The notes under the pieces are model-generated. The model did not search any database. It saw only the letters and a program-made list of their open reading frames with translations, and had not been told where the DNA came from. From assembly GCF_032854445.1 (NCBI RefSeq), contig NC_088306.1:14877386-14941385 (forward strand): 64,000 nt of DNA. Direction: 5' to 3'. Below are positions 27,060 to 40,057 of the stretch, in pieces (the first letter of the stretch is position 1; each line of letters begins with the position of its first letter). The position numbers were made by a program, and so were the translations under genes. The stretch comes from Liolophura sinensis (lineage: Eukaryota > Mollusca > Polyplacophora > Chitonida > Chitonidae).

Positions 27060-27180
27060 ATTTATGTTATTGACATGATTGGATTTTCGCCGTAGTCAAT
27101 TATGTTCGACAGTCGCAGACTTTTGAGAGGAAGCCAACATGAGTTGAACTTGAACTCACACCGATCGCTTTGGTGAAAAC
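27060..27180 (-). mobile_element. SINE family A, strongly decayed
   Basis: Reverse-complement matches to family A persist as TTTTCGCCGTAGTCAA, GAGAGGAAGCCAACATGAGT and TTGAACTCACACCGATCG, with most of the middle gone. It is much more diverged than the copy at 27869-28137. Confidence 0.6.
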
Positions 27181-27459
27181 TGAATTGTATTGAGGACATA
27201 CAGTTCCGTGTTGTACTGTTCCTGACGACGACAAAGTATTCTGCTATATTAAAAGAATATATTCCAGCATCACTGAGACTAGAGATTTTCTGTTAAAATT
27301 AACAGACTATCTTTTGAGTATATCAGACATAATTTCTCGTCCTAATGATAACCTCCTTGGTCCCCTTGTCAGTTTATGTGTGAAGGAATATGATGTCAAG
27401 TTTGATGTCTTTGGCATGACGTTACAATGATGCGGCACATCAAGATGCAGCTTTATAAA

Positions 27460-27787
27460 GAGTGAGTGAGTGAGTGCTTCGGGTTTAACGTCGTACTCAA
27501 CAATTTTTCAGTCATATGACGACGAAGGAATCCGTAGGGTGCATGTACGTGTTATGTGCCTCCTTGTTGCAAGACGGATTTCCACCGTTCTTTTATTTAG
27601 TGCTGCTTCACTGAGACGACTTACCGAAGGCAAAGTAAGCTGCCCCGCCCGAGCCATTATACTGATACGGGTCAAACCAGTCGTTGCACTATCCCCTTCA
27701 TGCTGAACGCCAAGCGAGGAAGTTACAACTTCCTCTTTTAAAGTCTTAGGTGTGACTCGATCAAGGATTGATCCTGGATCTACCGGT
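27460..27787 (-). mobile_element. SINE family B, 5'-truncated, with 12-bp target-site duplication
   Basis: The copy runs from the GAGTGAGTGAGTGC tail through GTTTAACGTCGTACTCAAC, CATATGACGACGAAGG and CCCCTTCATGCTGAACGCC. It stops at GGATCTACCGGT, just short of the tRNA-like head seen at 53594-53634. CAGCTTTATAAA flanks it at 27448-27459 and 27788-27799. Loss of the 5' end together with an intact duplication indicates truncation during insertion rather than later deletion. Confidence 0.92.
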
Positions 27788-27868
27788 CAGCTTTATAAAA
27801 AAAGACCAGATCATGAAAGTGGACGGTGCATGAGTGCATATACAAGTCATCATGGACATCATGGACAG

Positions 27869-28140
27869 ATTTATTTATTTATTTGTTTGGTGTTTTACAC
27901 CGAACTCAAGAATATTTCACTTATACGACGGCGGCCAGCATTATGTTGGGTGGAAACCGGGCAGATCCCGGGGGGAAACCCACGACCATCCACAGGTTGC
28001 TGGCAGACCTTCCCACGTACGGCAGGAAAAGAAGCCAGCATGAGCTGGACTTGAACCCACAGCGACCGCATTGGTGAGAGACTGTTGGGTCATCACGCTG
28101 CGCTAGCGCGCTAACCAACTGAGCCACGGAGGCCCCCATA
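27869..28140 (-). mobile_element. SINE family A, full-length
   Basis: The complete family A structure is present on the minus strand: head GGCCTCCGTGGCTCAGTTGG, GCGCGCTAGCGCAGCG, the body, then CTTGAGTTCGGTGTAAAAC and an AAATAAATAAA tail. A near-perfect flanking repeat (ATGGACAGA/ATGGACGGA) occurs at 27861 and 28141. It lies about 80 bp from the family B copy, which forms a small SINE cluster. Confidence 0.92.
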
Positions 28141-28459
28141 ATGGACGGAATTTCCCATGATGGCTGTATCGGTGGGAATGTATACCAGCTCGGTTGTTTA
28201 TATCTAAAGTACACATTATTATATACGATAATTACATACATCCTTCTCGATAAATGATTACACTATAATTAAACTCCCCCTCTACAGTATAATAATGACT
28301 GATAATTATACGCCAATACAGTCGAACAGAATGACGAATTTTATCAGATAATATGGCTTGTCATGAAGTGCAAACATCATTTACCCAAACATACCTCGAT
28401 TACAACACCAAGTATAATACGTTTGAAAATTATTAGATTAGCTGTTAAGTAAACACACA

Positions 28460-28594
<135 letters not shown>

Positions 28595-30916
28595 GCAATG
28601 TGATAGTGTCAGTATAGGTCATGGACCATTATAGAGTCATTAGACATGCGTACTATGAGATTGTTTCAAGTATACCAAGTTAAAAAGGCCCATCTAATAT
28701 TTAGGTAATGAAATAAATAGGTCCCTTTAAATTAAAGGCTGAGTCAACTTGGTCATTCTGTGAGGTGCCCATTAAGGAAGGTATAAAGCATTCGTTACAG
28801 TCGTATGTCACAAAGGCTTGTTATCTTCAATGGGTATGTTTTCCGAAGAAAAAAAAACGAGGCTCGCGGATGTAGCAATGGTTGTTAAATGCGCCAGAGA
28901 TGATTAAATTATTCAGGTAATGCGGGTGGCATTTCCGGTGTTAACTATTTAGCGTTGACATGCAAGATCACATTGCGCATGCATTATATTATCGGACACC
29001 TTCTACACGGTCTACATAGCAAAATTCACCTCTCTTATGTCGGTTTGCTTAATCAATTACTGATAAATGGACAGTTTCTACCCAATTTATCGTACAATTA
29101 AATGAACTGAATCAAAAGCACCTCACCAGAGACTCGTACACCTATATTAATCGAAAACGGATGCCCCTGCATCTTTTGGCACAACCAGTAAGATCTATTA
29201 AAAAACATTCCACATTCCTTGAAATTAAATTAGGATGATCCTTGCGCAACAGAGAAATAAAGCCTGCAGTCATCAGTTTCCAACTATGTCAGAAATATGA
29301 AGTCATGTAGGATTTCGCTTAAAATGTATTTTATAGTATTCAAATATTAAAATATCCAAGGCATATACATTTTTTGACTAAGCTTGCGAGAGCTCAAGTA
29401 AGACTTTTTATTATTTTAATTTTTTTTTTGTTGAGTACATCAACCACGCAGCACTAGGAACGTGTGTACGCCTATATGGCAAACGTGAACTTTTGCATGA
29501 GTTTTTCCTTGCTCTTTCCTGTGAGCTCCTCTTCTTAAAAGAAAAATCAGCTGCCAATTCCTATGAGGAATTTCGGACCTATAGAAGCAGTGTATAGTCT
29601 ATATTGTTCATTCCTGTCTTACAACGACGTTTTGTGAATAGACTGGTAAGGTATAACTCATATATTGCGAGAGAACAATGGTGAACTCAGTTCGAGCCCC
29701 AGTCGCCATCGTACAAGAAAAGATACGCAATTACAAGGCGATGGGCGTTACCGATTGTGACTTATACACTGGTAGCTTTAGCTCACAAGCTTGGGATTGA
29801 ACTCAGTACAGGAGAGATAACATGACTTCACTCAGAAAATAATCTTTTAATTTTAACAGAAAGTATGTGATCCGATTGATACCAGAATGCATATTCTGTT
29901 ATTACAACACATTATTAAATGTGTGAAATGTCTAGATTTCCTTCACTGATGAAAGTGATATCTCACTGGCTAGAGTTTTTATATCACTTTTGTTGTTACA
30001 CGCTTTGAGGCCATGACGTCACAAAGAAACATTTTGGTTTATTACGTTCCAATTCGAGCATAGCAGAATGACGTAACAATACAAGTTCAGTCAACATTAA
30101 CATTTCTTAAAACATGTCTAGAAAACATCGCTTAGACTTGTTCAAATACAAAATCATGATATTGTCGAAATATAAATAAAAAGAATATCGCACGGTCAAG
30201 GTTGAATATCATAAAAAATTTCAACTCTCACTATAAAATATTTGTGATATTCAACTTCACTGTGCAATATCCCCTGTATATTCTACCATGTTCAACATAA
30301 TATCCCTTTAGCCTAACAGAATCTTTGTGTTTAATTATTATAATATGTGTGCTATATTTATCAGAATAATTTGATGCAATGGCAGAATAATCTGATGCAG
30401 TAACAAAATACATTCGAACATAACTCGGATATCACACTTTCTGTATATTTTTATTTTATTTTTTATGTTATATTTGCTTTTCAGAATTGCAAACATTTAA
30501 CCATCTTGGCCAGTATATAGTTATAATTTCTTTTTGAACAGACGGTATCCATGATGCGTTCACAATTCATCGTGTTTTATTCTCTCTCGAATTTCACTGT
30601 ACATGAAGTTTTATAATTTACTAACTATCATTGTATTGAATTATTTGAATGGCGTTTAAACGTCGTACTCAGGTATACACGTATATCGCTCTCAAACGTA
30701 TACAGATGTCGATTAGCTTAATGGGTGCAGAAAATGATCAACACAGCTAGTGTAATTGTACTGTGATATACTGTTGGTATATGTTGGCCTATATAATTGA
30801 TTAAACACATCTTTTTCTCCATCATTGATGTACATATTCTAGACTGGATACAGCGTTGTAACGTGTCATCAGCTTATTGAACTTCATTACAGGCCCGCTC
30901 CATGCTGCGCGCGTTT

Positions 30917-30940
30917 AATAATAATAATAATAATAATATT
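30917..30940. repeat. TAA microsatellite
   Basis: About seven ATA/TAA units in intergenic DNA. Confidence 0.85.
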
Positions 30941-32356
30941 GTAATCCTGCATAAACCAGAATTCTGTTGGTGGATTAACCATCCCCGAGACCTGGTCCCT
31001 TGGATTGCTTTATTGTGATTGGATGTTAAATGCGATGACAACATACCCATTTTGAGTTATTCTAGACCAGTGATGTCTAATAAATTGTGATTAACATCAC
31101 TGCATTTTCTTTTTTACCTAATGTTGCTAGGGGCGTTGTACAGGGGTGTGTGTAAATCGTTACTATTTATGCATTTATATGAACTGATTGAAATAAAACC
31201 CTGACCGAGGTAAATCGACAAGATGCCATATTTCAGAGGCTACGTGTGACCATTTGCCAGCTATCACACAATGTCGCCGCTGCTCTGGTCTTGCTGTATG
31301 CGCTGTACGTCTTTAATTATCTGGTTCATAAAGCATTCTATGTATACAGGTATCAGCTGAATGTGTAAAAAAAAACGTCTTAGTTTGAGAATGGCAACAT
31401 CACAACGTGAACAACAAATGTTTGCGACAACTTTATTTTTCTCAATTTATTTTTCTCTGTCATCTATGAACGGTTGGCTCGACAACGCGTGTGTTATCCG
31501 CTATAGAGGACTATATATAGCTCTTCTGAACATTTCAACAAGCTTATATAGAGGCACCAAAAAATGTGGATGTGTTTAATAATGAGCAAGGCTCTGTGCA
31601 GAGATCACAATAGGTCTCACCCCTAAATCTAATTCACGTCGGCATGTGGGTGTCTAAAGGGACAGTGTTTATTGTTCAAACTTTCCGAACTGTACTTTCA
31701 CGCGGAATCTTTTGTTGGGTTTTGAGAACGTCTGACCCACTACTGTCCAGCTGGCTAGAGGGGAAAGGAGGCTCGCGGATAAACCCTGACCCATTGTGTT
31801 TAGAAGACACACCGACGGGGGTCCGATGGGTTGTCTAGAGTGACATGCCCCCAACGGAGGGCAAACACGAGTCCAGAATTACAGGTCCCAACGAGTTCGG
31901 GCATGAATGAATGACACATACCGAAACGGACATGTGACCCGCGCGTGGGAGGCGAAGAGGTCTACGAGGTGCATGAGGTCGCATGACGTCATGTAGAGGT
32001 CATTGGACTTGAACGGGACTCTGAATGACGTGGGCTGCCTGAAATAAACCTTGCAGCAGAGTACGAAATCGCACATAGAAATCTTTCATGCAGTATAAAA
32101 CAAAGATGAAGGAAAACACTATCCCTCCAGCAATACTCAAAGTACATAATCCCACAGTGTCAATTTGCCGAGTGCAAATTATACACCGTATAGGGGTTAG
32201 CGTTCAAAATAGAACTGACGAAACACCAAGTGAAAAACTGGATAAATTCAACTGTCCAATCATAAAATGTCTCGCCTAGACAGATTAATACACTCACAAA
32301 CTAGTGACTAAAATATATAACAGAAGTTGTTTCATTTTACATAAAATTCTGCCCGC

Positions 32357-32358
<2 letters not shown>

Positions 32359-32401
<43 letters not shown>
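32359..32401. repeat. Poly-T tract of about 43 bp
   Basis: An uninterrupted T run on the plus strand, equivalent to poly-A on the minus strand. It may be the poly-A tail of a retrotransposed sequence inserted on the minus strand, but no element body was recognised beside it. Its exact length may be an assembly estimate. Confidence 0.9.
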
Positions 32402-32402
<1 letters not shown>

Positions 32403-32436
32403 TATAGTCTAAAATGGCCTGCCTATATTTATACAG

Positions 32437-32540
32437 GATAACTGCCCGGATTCCTCTTACAATAATGCTGCCCGCCGTCGTGTAAGTGAAATATTCTTGA
32501 GTACGGCGTAAAACACAAATCAAATACATAAATAAATTAT
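32437..32540 (+). mobile_element. SINE family A, tail-end fragment
   Basis: TGCTGCCCGCCGTCGTGTAA, GTGAAATATTCTTGAGTACG and GCGTAAAACACAAATCAAAT are followed by ATAAATAAAT. Only the last 100 bp or so of the family is present. Confidence 0.85.
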
Positions 32541-34524
32541 ACAGTGGTAATCTATACCAAGCACATGCCTGCAAATAATGTAATTTCTTCTCTGCTTAAA
32601 AATAAACGAATTTTATATATGTTCTGACAGACATTCTATTAAGGTTTTCTTAATACTGTTGCAATTGGATTGAAAATATACCGGTGTATACTTTACTTTC
32701 ACCGCGCCAACCTGTTCGACCTGTAGTCTTACACTCACAAATATATTACTATACATGGTACAGTTCCTTTACAGTGCAAAGCGAAACTGATTACCGGCTT
32801 GTCAGAGGCGCCGATGTCCACTTGTTATACACCTGTTGCTTTTTAAAGTAATTATATAAGCATTCCAGACGTTACCACTAAAAATAAACAGTTAATAAGG
32901 ATTATGTGGAGATGTACATTACGTGTAAGGTGTCATGCCATATGGTAGCATAAGACATCACGTGTTTACCAACCGATTTTAGTCATGGCCTGTACTCTGT
33001 ATACCCAAATGCATGTCTCCACTTTGGTATATGCAGTTCGAAACTGTACGCTGTCAATTTAAAGAAAGTTTGTCACAAAGATGCTTGTATACAGAGGCAA
33101 AATGGCAAAAAGAGATAAACAAATGAAAAAAACTGAATAATAAAAAATGTCAACTTTATAAAGACTTTTTGTGTGTGCAAGGATATAAAGTATAGAATAC
33201 ATGACAACATGTGAGGTTTTTATTACGTTCGCATTTGGAGACGTTCTTCTGATGTTATTTTCTTAGTGGTTTCGGTAAAACTCATAGATAAGTTCATTAT
33301 GGATAAGTTAACGTAGCCACAGGACCTGATCTGTTTTCTTACGGATACGGAACTTACACAAGCTGTTGTGACATATAATTAAACCAAAGCACGCGTCTAT
33401 AGAAAGAGTTACGATCAGAATTACTTAGAATCATACATATACATCTCGTCAATCATCCGATAAACACACATTATCCTGCAAGCACACATGAGGTACATCA
33501 TAGGCTTACTGAGTCTAAATCCGCATGCGCCGGTTACATAATCCCGCATTCACAAAACAGCCTTGGGATTGACTAACTTACCAGATCTATACTGGCATAT
33601 TATGAATATATGAATTTAACATGCAGTTACCATGTAGACACCTATAGGCTACATTTGACCTGTTGTCAGATCCACAAATATATCACATTTAAAAGTTGCC
33701 ATGTATAGTTATACCTCCAAATTTAAATGAGTTCTTAAATATATAACATCAATGTACGGTTAAGTTAAAACAGTAAGTTGGTGTTATTGCGTGTAACTAC
33801 GAGATAGCCAAGCTACGTGTGACAGCAACAACGACCATATTTGCAATTAAAGATGCCATACAATGTTTGCACGCTCAGCTGGGAGATTGAGCTATACAAT
33901 ACCGCGCAGTCGTAGATAACCTTGCAGTTGCCACTCACATTACGTACACTCAAATTTACAGTTGCGAGTTGCCTAAATACGCGCATGAACATTCATCAAC
34001 GCTGAGTTGTAAGTCTGCGCTTTCTATATATACAGGGGTTTTCTATACATGTTTCGTATACGATGGGATTGCGATCTATCTTAATCCCAGGTATACGTAA
34101 AGCTGTTGACCTACAGACATCTACATATATGTATACATAGTTTACAGATCTGCTGACAATACATCAGCGTCATCAACAGTACGTAAAGAGAAAAAAGTTA
34201 ATGAACTTCGCTCCACTGCACGTGCAGGTATTGAATACACTGATTATCTCACTAGACAGCAGAATTACGTGGCTGTAGCTTTTTTTAATCGCCTGAAGAT
34301 CAAAGGCAACGCAGAATAATTTCTGAACAGCTTCTATCATACGGCGTCAACCGCCGTAAGAATTAAGCTTACATAAGGGTACGTTTTTTTTTTTTTGGTA
34401 TGTCTAACGCTAACTCAGATCTCTCAGTTATTGTAGCTGGCGGAATTATCAGCTATACGATATCCTGAGAACATAAATTAAGTATCGAGTCCGAATCACA
34501 TTTCCCTGTATGGGCCCATTCGCC

Positions 34525-34620
34525 AATGCTGAGCTCGCGTGTTCGAATCCAACTCTCGCTGTATGGTTCGGCTGCAGTTGTACGTCAGGCGGCTTTGGCA
34601 GTTTTTGCTGGCGATATTTT
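34525..34620 (+). mobile_element. Possible tRNA-derived SINE fragment
   Basis: A B-box-like GTGTTCGAATCCAAC occurs at about 34550 with weak A-box resemblance upstream. The downstream sequence (CGGCTTTGGCAGTTTTTGCT) does not match families A or B. It does not fold as a tRNA by inspection. This is a low-confidence call. Confidence 0.25.
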
Positions 34621-34876
34621 TCTACCGTATTCTGCATGCATGTCCGCGGTTTTCTAAACGCATCTATAAAAAGCTGTTCTGTTGTGCGGATATTATTTTG
34701 AGTACACGATTTCACTGATTGCTGCAAAATATCTATAAATTTGAGTACGGAACTCTATATATGTAATTCTATATTTATATACATGTAGTTGTATCTGTAA
34801 AATGTATTTATGAATAGAATCGATGAATGATTTATTTCATTTGCATGGGTTCCGATGTCTTCCTTGGTTATGAGAT

Positions 34877-34902
34877 GGGTTTGTGGGGGTGGGGGGTGGG
34901 GG
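34877..34902 (+). repeat. G-rich tract with quadruplex potential
   Basis: Runs of G5, G6 and G6 separated by single T bases lie in intergenic DNA. Confidence 0.6.
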
Positions 34903-36340
34903 GAATCAACACACACACATGTACATAACTGTGAAAAATACCACCGATATGACTCACTACTCCTTTATTTCATTGAATTGTATCAAATCTTATTGTGCTT
35001 TTAATTAACCTGTACCTTTTGCTATATACACTTATAATTGCTATCTTGACGTGTGAAGAGTATTAATGGGTACACGTGCACTTTAGCCTGCGTATATAAG
35101 AATATAGATATAACCATTACGACGATTGCATATTTTTATCTCGACAGATCGAAAAACAAAGCAAAGAGAGAGAAAAAAAAGAATAACCGCGGAGCTCTGT
35201 TGATTAATTATTGATTGTTTTTAACACCAACATATCGGGTAATACTTTTAGCACGTAAAAAGATCGACTTAATTATTGAATCAGAGGGGGCGTTTATATA
35301 TACGCTCAGAGAACAAAGTCAATTAACTTCTGGAAACGGCAATAACTGATTACGCATTCACACCTGGCTAAGGTGCTTCCCGTCGTCACATGTAACGCCG
35401 TTCTGTTTGATCTTTCCCGACGGTTGTGTTATTTATGCAATGCGTCAACGTGTGTTGAATAACAATCGGGCACGGGGCAGAGACCTCGGTGCCCATTATA
35501 CCTGAGTGGATGATTCTCACAAACCTGTCACCTAAGGTCGGCGGCGTTCTCTTTGTTAATCTTTGATTAATTATCCAACAGGTGAGAAAACTTTCCTTGT
35601 CACGCAGCTTCGAGGAGGTATATGTTCGCCTGACGTCGGAAGATGGCAGAAGGAGGGGGAGAAAAGAGGGAAATTGGGGGAAAGGCATGTTTTTTTTACA
35701 TCTGATGTTAACCACACAGCCCTCTGTCTACTTTTGTAAATGAACTCGGCCAAAATCAACAAAACAATTAAACGTGTTTTGTTGTCTCTGCGTCTAATCG
35801 GCAAGTCAGAAAAAAATTTCAGTAAACATTATTCTGTTTGATATTGTCTTCCACGGAAGTGCAAGGCTGAGCATGCGCGGAGCACTTGCATATACACTGT
35901 TATATATAAACGTGATTCATAGATGTCATTCGGACAGCATTTTCAGCAAATAATTTTTATTCGCATATATTGTGATGTACCCAAATTTTGTTTCTGTCTG
36001 TTGCTGGGGATTTTGTGTCACTTACAGTTGTTTATTCTGGTCGATCATACCAAGTCAGTGTCTCCGCGTAGCAAGCTAACCATGCACAATTTTTGTCGAC
36101 ATATTCCTGCTTCTTTGTTTATATCTATAGTGAAGACAAAGGGCATATCGCCTACATGGCCCTGTCTCCCGTCTAACAGTCCCTTCTAACAGATTAGTTC
36201 CTCCAATCAATGCTCACATGCTTAATTACCACGGTTTTCTCATCCACCCACATCCCTGCTGATTTGTACATGTATAGGGAGGGTAATGGAAGAGCTATGT
36301 ATGGCCTGCGCAGGAAGTAGTAATGAAGAACACCAAAATG

Positions 36341-36343
<3 letters not shown>

Positions 36344-36425
<82 letters not shown>
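36344..36425. repeat. AT then AC compound microsatellite
   Basis: About 54 bp of AT dinucleotides run into about 28 bp of AC. A family A SINE fragment follows immediately. Confidence 0.95.
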
Positions 36426-36427
36426 AC

Positions 36428-36490
36428 ATATCTCCGCAGGTTACTGGCAGACCTTCCCATGTTCCACCAGAGCGGGAGATAGCCTGTACA
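36428..36490 (-). mobile_element. SINE family A fragment beside a microsatellite
   Basis: CTCCGCAGGTTACTGGCAGA and CCTTCCCATG match the central body of family A on the minus strand. The usual tail is missing; the microsatellite at 36344-36425 sits where it would be. Confidence 0.6.
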
Positions 36491-36677
36491 GGTCTACGAA
36501 ACGCCAATGGGTACAGAATCGTTTGGCTGCTTCCCTATTCCTATTGTAATTAAATAGTCAATATACCTTCGTTAGCCAGTGTTGTGAAAGATTTTCTCAA
36601 CTCAGTAATACTTTTCAAACATTCCCACTAGAGTGATCCCCCTTAATATAAAAATACTGCAGTCTTGATTTGCTCAG

Positions 36678-36781
36678 GTAATGCGAATGGCATTCGTTTG
36701 GAAACAACAAAAGAAAAGATACTGGAAACACAGTCAGCATATGCACATCTGTTCAAGGCAACTGCTGGGATTCCAGAAACA
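36678..36781 (+). CDS. Orphan candidate internal exon, plus strand (34 codons)
   Basis: A 104-bp open segment is bounded by TTTGCTCAG (36669-36677) and GTGAGT (36782-36787), both good splice consensus. In the frame that stays open it reads NANGIRLETTKEKILETQ then SAYAHLFKATAGIPET, with an amphipathic, soluble-protein look unlike nearby shadow frames. I do not recognise the family. No partner exon was identified on the plus strand, and the 3-kb minisatellite begins about 50 bp after the donor. It may be a real exon of an unseen gene, an old pseudo-exon or chance. Confidence 0.25.
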
Positions 36782-36829
36782 GTGAGTGGACGATTCCTGC
36801 TGGGTTTGTACAGAACCTTAAGTGGGTGG

Positions 36830-39800
36830 TGGAAACTCACCATGCCTGGGCTGGGTAGATCCGTTAGCCTTAATACCCGGAGTGTGTGTGTAGGAAACTT
36901 ACCATGTTTGGGCTGGGCTGCTCCATTAGCCTTAATACCCAAAGAGTGTGTGTAGGAAACTCACCATGTTTGGGTTAGATAGCTCCATAGGCCTTAACAC
37001 CAAGAATGTGTGTGGTTGAAACTCACCATGTCTGTGCTAGGTATCTGCATGGACCTTAATGCCCAGAGTGTGTGAGGTGGAAACTCATCATGCCTGGGCT
37101 AGGTACATGTAGCTCCATAGGCCTTAATAGAGTGTGTGTGCTGGAAACTCACTATGTTTGGGCTGGGTAGATCCATTAGCCTTAATACCCGGAGTGTGTG
37201 TGTAGGAAACTTAACATGTTTGGGCTGGGCTGCTCCATTAGCCTTAATACCCAAAGAGTGTGTGTAGGAAACTCACCATGTTTGGGTTAGATAGCTCCAT
37301 AGGCCTTAACACCAAGAATGTGTGTGGTTGAAACTCACCATGCCTGTGCTAGGTATCTGCATGGACCTTAATGCCCAGAGTGTGTGAGGTGGAAACTCAC
37401 CATGTCTGGGCTAGGTACATGTAGCTCCATAGGCCTTAATAGTGTGTGTGTGCTGGAAACTCACTATGTTTGGGCTGGGTAGCTCCATTGGCCTTAATAC
37501 CCACAGTGTGTGGTGGAAACTCACCATGCCTGGGCGAGGTATCTCCATGGACCTTAATACCCAGCGTGTGTGTAGAGGAAACTCACCATGTTTGGGCAAG
37601 GTAGCTTCATGGACCTTAATACTCAGAGTGTGTGTAGAGGAAACTCATCATGTTTGGGCTAGGTAGCTCCATTAGCCTCAATACCCAGAGTGTGTGCAGA
37701 GGAAACTCACCATGTTTGGGCTAGGTAGCTCCATTAGCCTCAATACCCAGAGTGTGTGTAGAGGAAACTCACCATGTTTGGGCTAGGTAGCTTCATGGAC
37801 CTTAATATCCAGAGTGTGTGTAGAGGAAACTCATCATGTTTGGGCTAGGTAGCTCCATTAGCCTCAACACCCAGAGTGTGTGCAGAGGAAACTCACCATG
37901 TTTGGGCGAGGTATCTCCATGGACCTTAATATCCAGAGTGTGTGTACAGGAAACTCATCGTGTTTGGGCAAGGTAGCTTCATGGACCTTAATACCCAGAG
38001 TGTGTGTAGAGGAAACTCATCATGTTTGGGCTAGGTAGCTCCATTAGCCTCAATACCCAGAGTGTGTGCAGAGGAAACTCACCATGTTTGGGCGAGGTAT
38101 CTCCATGGACCTTAATACCCAGCGTGTGTGTAGAGGATAATCACCATGCCTGGGCTAGGTAGCTTCATGGACCTTAATATCCAGAGTGTGTGTAGAGGAT
38201 AATCACCATGCCTGGGAAAGGTAGCTTCATGGACCTTAATACCCAGCGTGTGTGTAGGGGATAATCACCATGCCTGGGAAAGGTAGCTTCATGGACCTTA
38301 ATACCCAGCGTGTGTGTAGGGGATAATCACCATGCCTGGGCTAGGTAGCTTCATGGACCTTAATATCCAGAGTGTGTTCAGATGAAACTCACCATGTTTG
38401 GGCTAGGTAGCTCCATGGACCTTAATACTCAGAGTGTTTGTAGAGGAAACTCATCGTGTTTGGGCTAGGTAGCTCCATTAGCTTCAATACCCAGAGTGTG
38501 TGCAGAGGAAAATCACCATGTTTGGGTTAGGTATCTCCATGGACCTTAATACTCAGAGCGTGTGTAGAGGAAACTCATCATGTTTGGCCTAGGTAGCTCC
38601 ATTAGCCTCAACACCCAGAGTGTGTGCAGAGGAAACTCACCATGTTTGGGCTAGGTAGCTCCATGGACCTTAATACTCAGAGTGTTTGTAGAGGAAACTC
38701 ATCGTGTTTGGGCTAGGTAGCTCCATTAGCTTCAATACCCACAGTGTGTGCAGAGGAAACTCACCATGTTTGGGTTAGGTATCTCCATGGACCTTAATAC
38801 TCAGAGTGTGTGTAGAGGAAACTCATCATGTTTGGGCTAGGTAGCTCCATTAGCCTCAATACCCAAGGTGTGTGTAGAGGAAACTCATCATGTTTGGGCT
38901 AGGTATCTCCATTAGCCTCAATACCCAGAGTGTGTGCAGAGGAAACTCATCATATTTGGGCAAGGTAGCTTCATGGACCTTAATACCCAGCGTGTGTGTA
39001 GAGGAAACTCATCATGTTTGGGCTAGGTAGCTCCATTAGCCTCAATACCCAGAGTGTGTGTAGAGGAAACTCATCATGTTTGGGCTAGGTATCTCCATTC
39101 GCCTCAATACCCAGAGTGTGTGCAGAGGAAACTCATCATATTTGGGCAAGGTAGCTTCATGGACCTTAATACCCAGAGTGTGTGCAGAGGAAACTCACCA
39201 TGTTTGGGCTAGGTATCTCCATGGACCTTAATACTCAGAGTGTGTGTAGAGGAAACTCATCATGTGTGGGCTAGGTAGCCTCAATACCTAGAGTGTGTGC
39301 AGAGGAAACTCACCATGTTTGGGCTAGGTATCTCCATAGACCTTAATACTCAGAGCGTGTGTAGAGGAAACTCATCATGTTTGGCCTAGGTAGCTCCATT
39401 AGCCTCAACACCCAGAGTGTGTGCAGAGGAAACTCACCATGTTTGGGCTAGGTAGCTCCATGGACCTTAATACTCAGAGTGTTTGTAGAGGAAACTCATC
39501 ATGTTTGGGCTAGGTAGCTCCATGGGCCTTAATACTCAGAGTGTGTGTAGAGGAAACTCATCATGTTTGGGCTAGGTAGCTCCATTAGCTTCAATACCCA
39601 GAGTGTGTGCAGAGGAAACTCACCATGTTTGGGCTATGTATCTCCATGGACCTTAATACTCAGAGCGTGTGTAGAGGAAACTCATCATGTTTGGGCTAGG
39701 TAGCTCCATGGGCCTTAATACTCAGAGTGTGTGTAGAGGAAACTCATCATGTTTGGCCTAGGTAGCTCCATTAGCTTCAATACCCACAGTGTGTGCAGAG

Positions 39801-39856
39801 GAAACTCACCATGTTTGGGCTAGGTATCTCCATGGACCTTAATATCCAGAGTGTGA
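36830..39856 (+). repeat. 3-kb minisatellite, about 50 units of 60-62 bp
   Basis: The consensus unit, in plus orientation, runs GGAAACTCACCATGTTTGGG, CTAGGTAGCTCCATTAGCCT, CAATACCCAGAGTGTGTGTA, GA. Units at the left end are mostly near 60 bp and those in the centre and right mostly 62 bp. Variant sub-types recur: TCCATTAGCCTCAA against TTCATGGACCTTAA, and CTCACC against CTCATC. The first 600 bp show a higher-order period of about 311 bp (five units): AGATCCGTTAGCC at 36858 is mirrored by AGATCCATTAGCC at 37169. Short frames inside it are repeat artefacts. Confidence 0.97.
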
Positions 39857-40057
39857 GCGGATTATGAGTGCTTGCGTGCTTGGGCTATGAATTTGTTCAG
39901 CTTTAGTACAAATTAAGTGGAGCAAAACCATCGATCTCACCAGCAAAATTGCTATTTCTGATACTTCATTATCCAGTCTAATAGGTCTCCATTTTTCAAA
40001 GATTTTTTTCTTTCTTTTTTTCCCTTGTAAATGTTCAAACCATTTTTTAATTTTTAG
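39857..40057. other. Short unique spacer between two arrays
   Basis: About 200 bp of ordinary AT-rich sequence separate the 3-kb minisatellite from the 45-bp array. I see nothing functional in it. Confidence 0.5.

Noticed and set aside
27752-28077. Several overlapping open frames of 69-106 codons
   Set aside because: They read through SINE family A and B sequence; the same peptides recur at other SINE copies (for example 15281-15537 and 58284-58693).
35386-35804. Overlapping frames of 77 and 109 codons on the minus strand as a possible gene
   Set aside because: No splice or start context, no recognised motif, and the frames run through low-complexity purine-rich sequence.
36194-36553. Frames with alternating Tyr-Ile and Thr-His or Cys-Val residues
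   Set aside because: They are translations of the AT/AC microsatellite.
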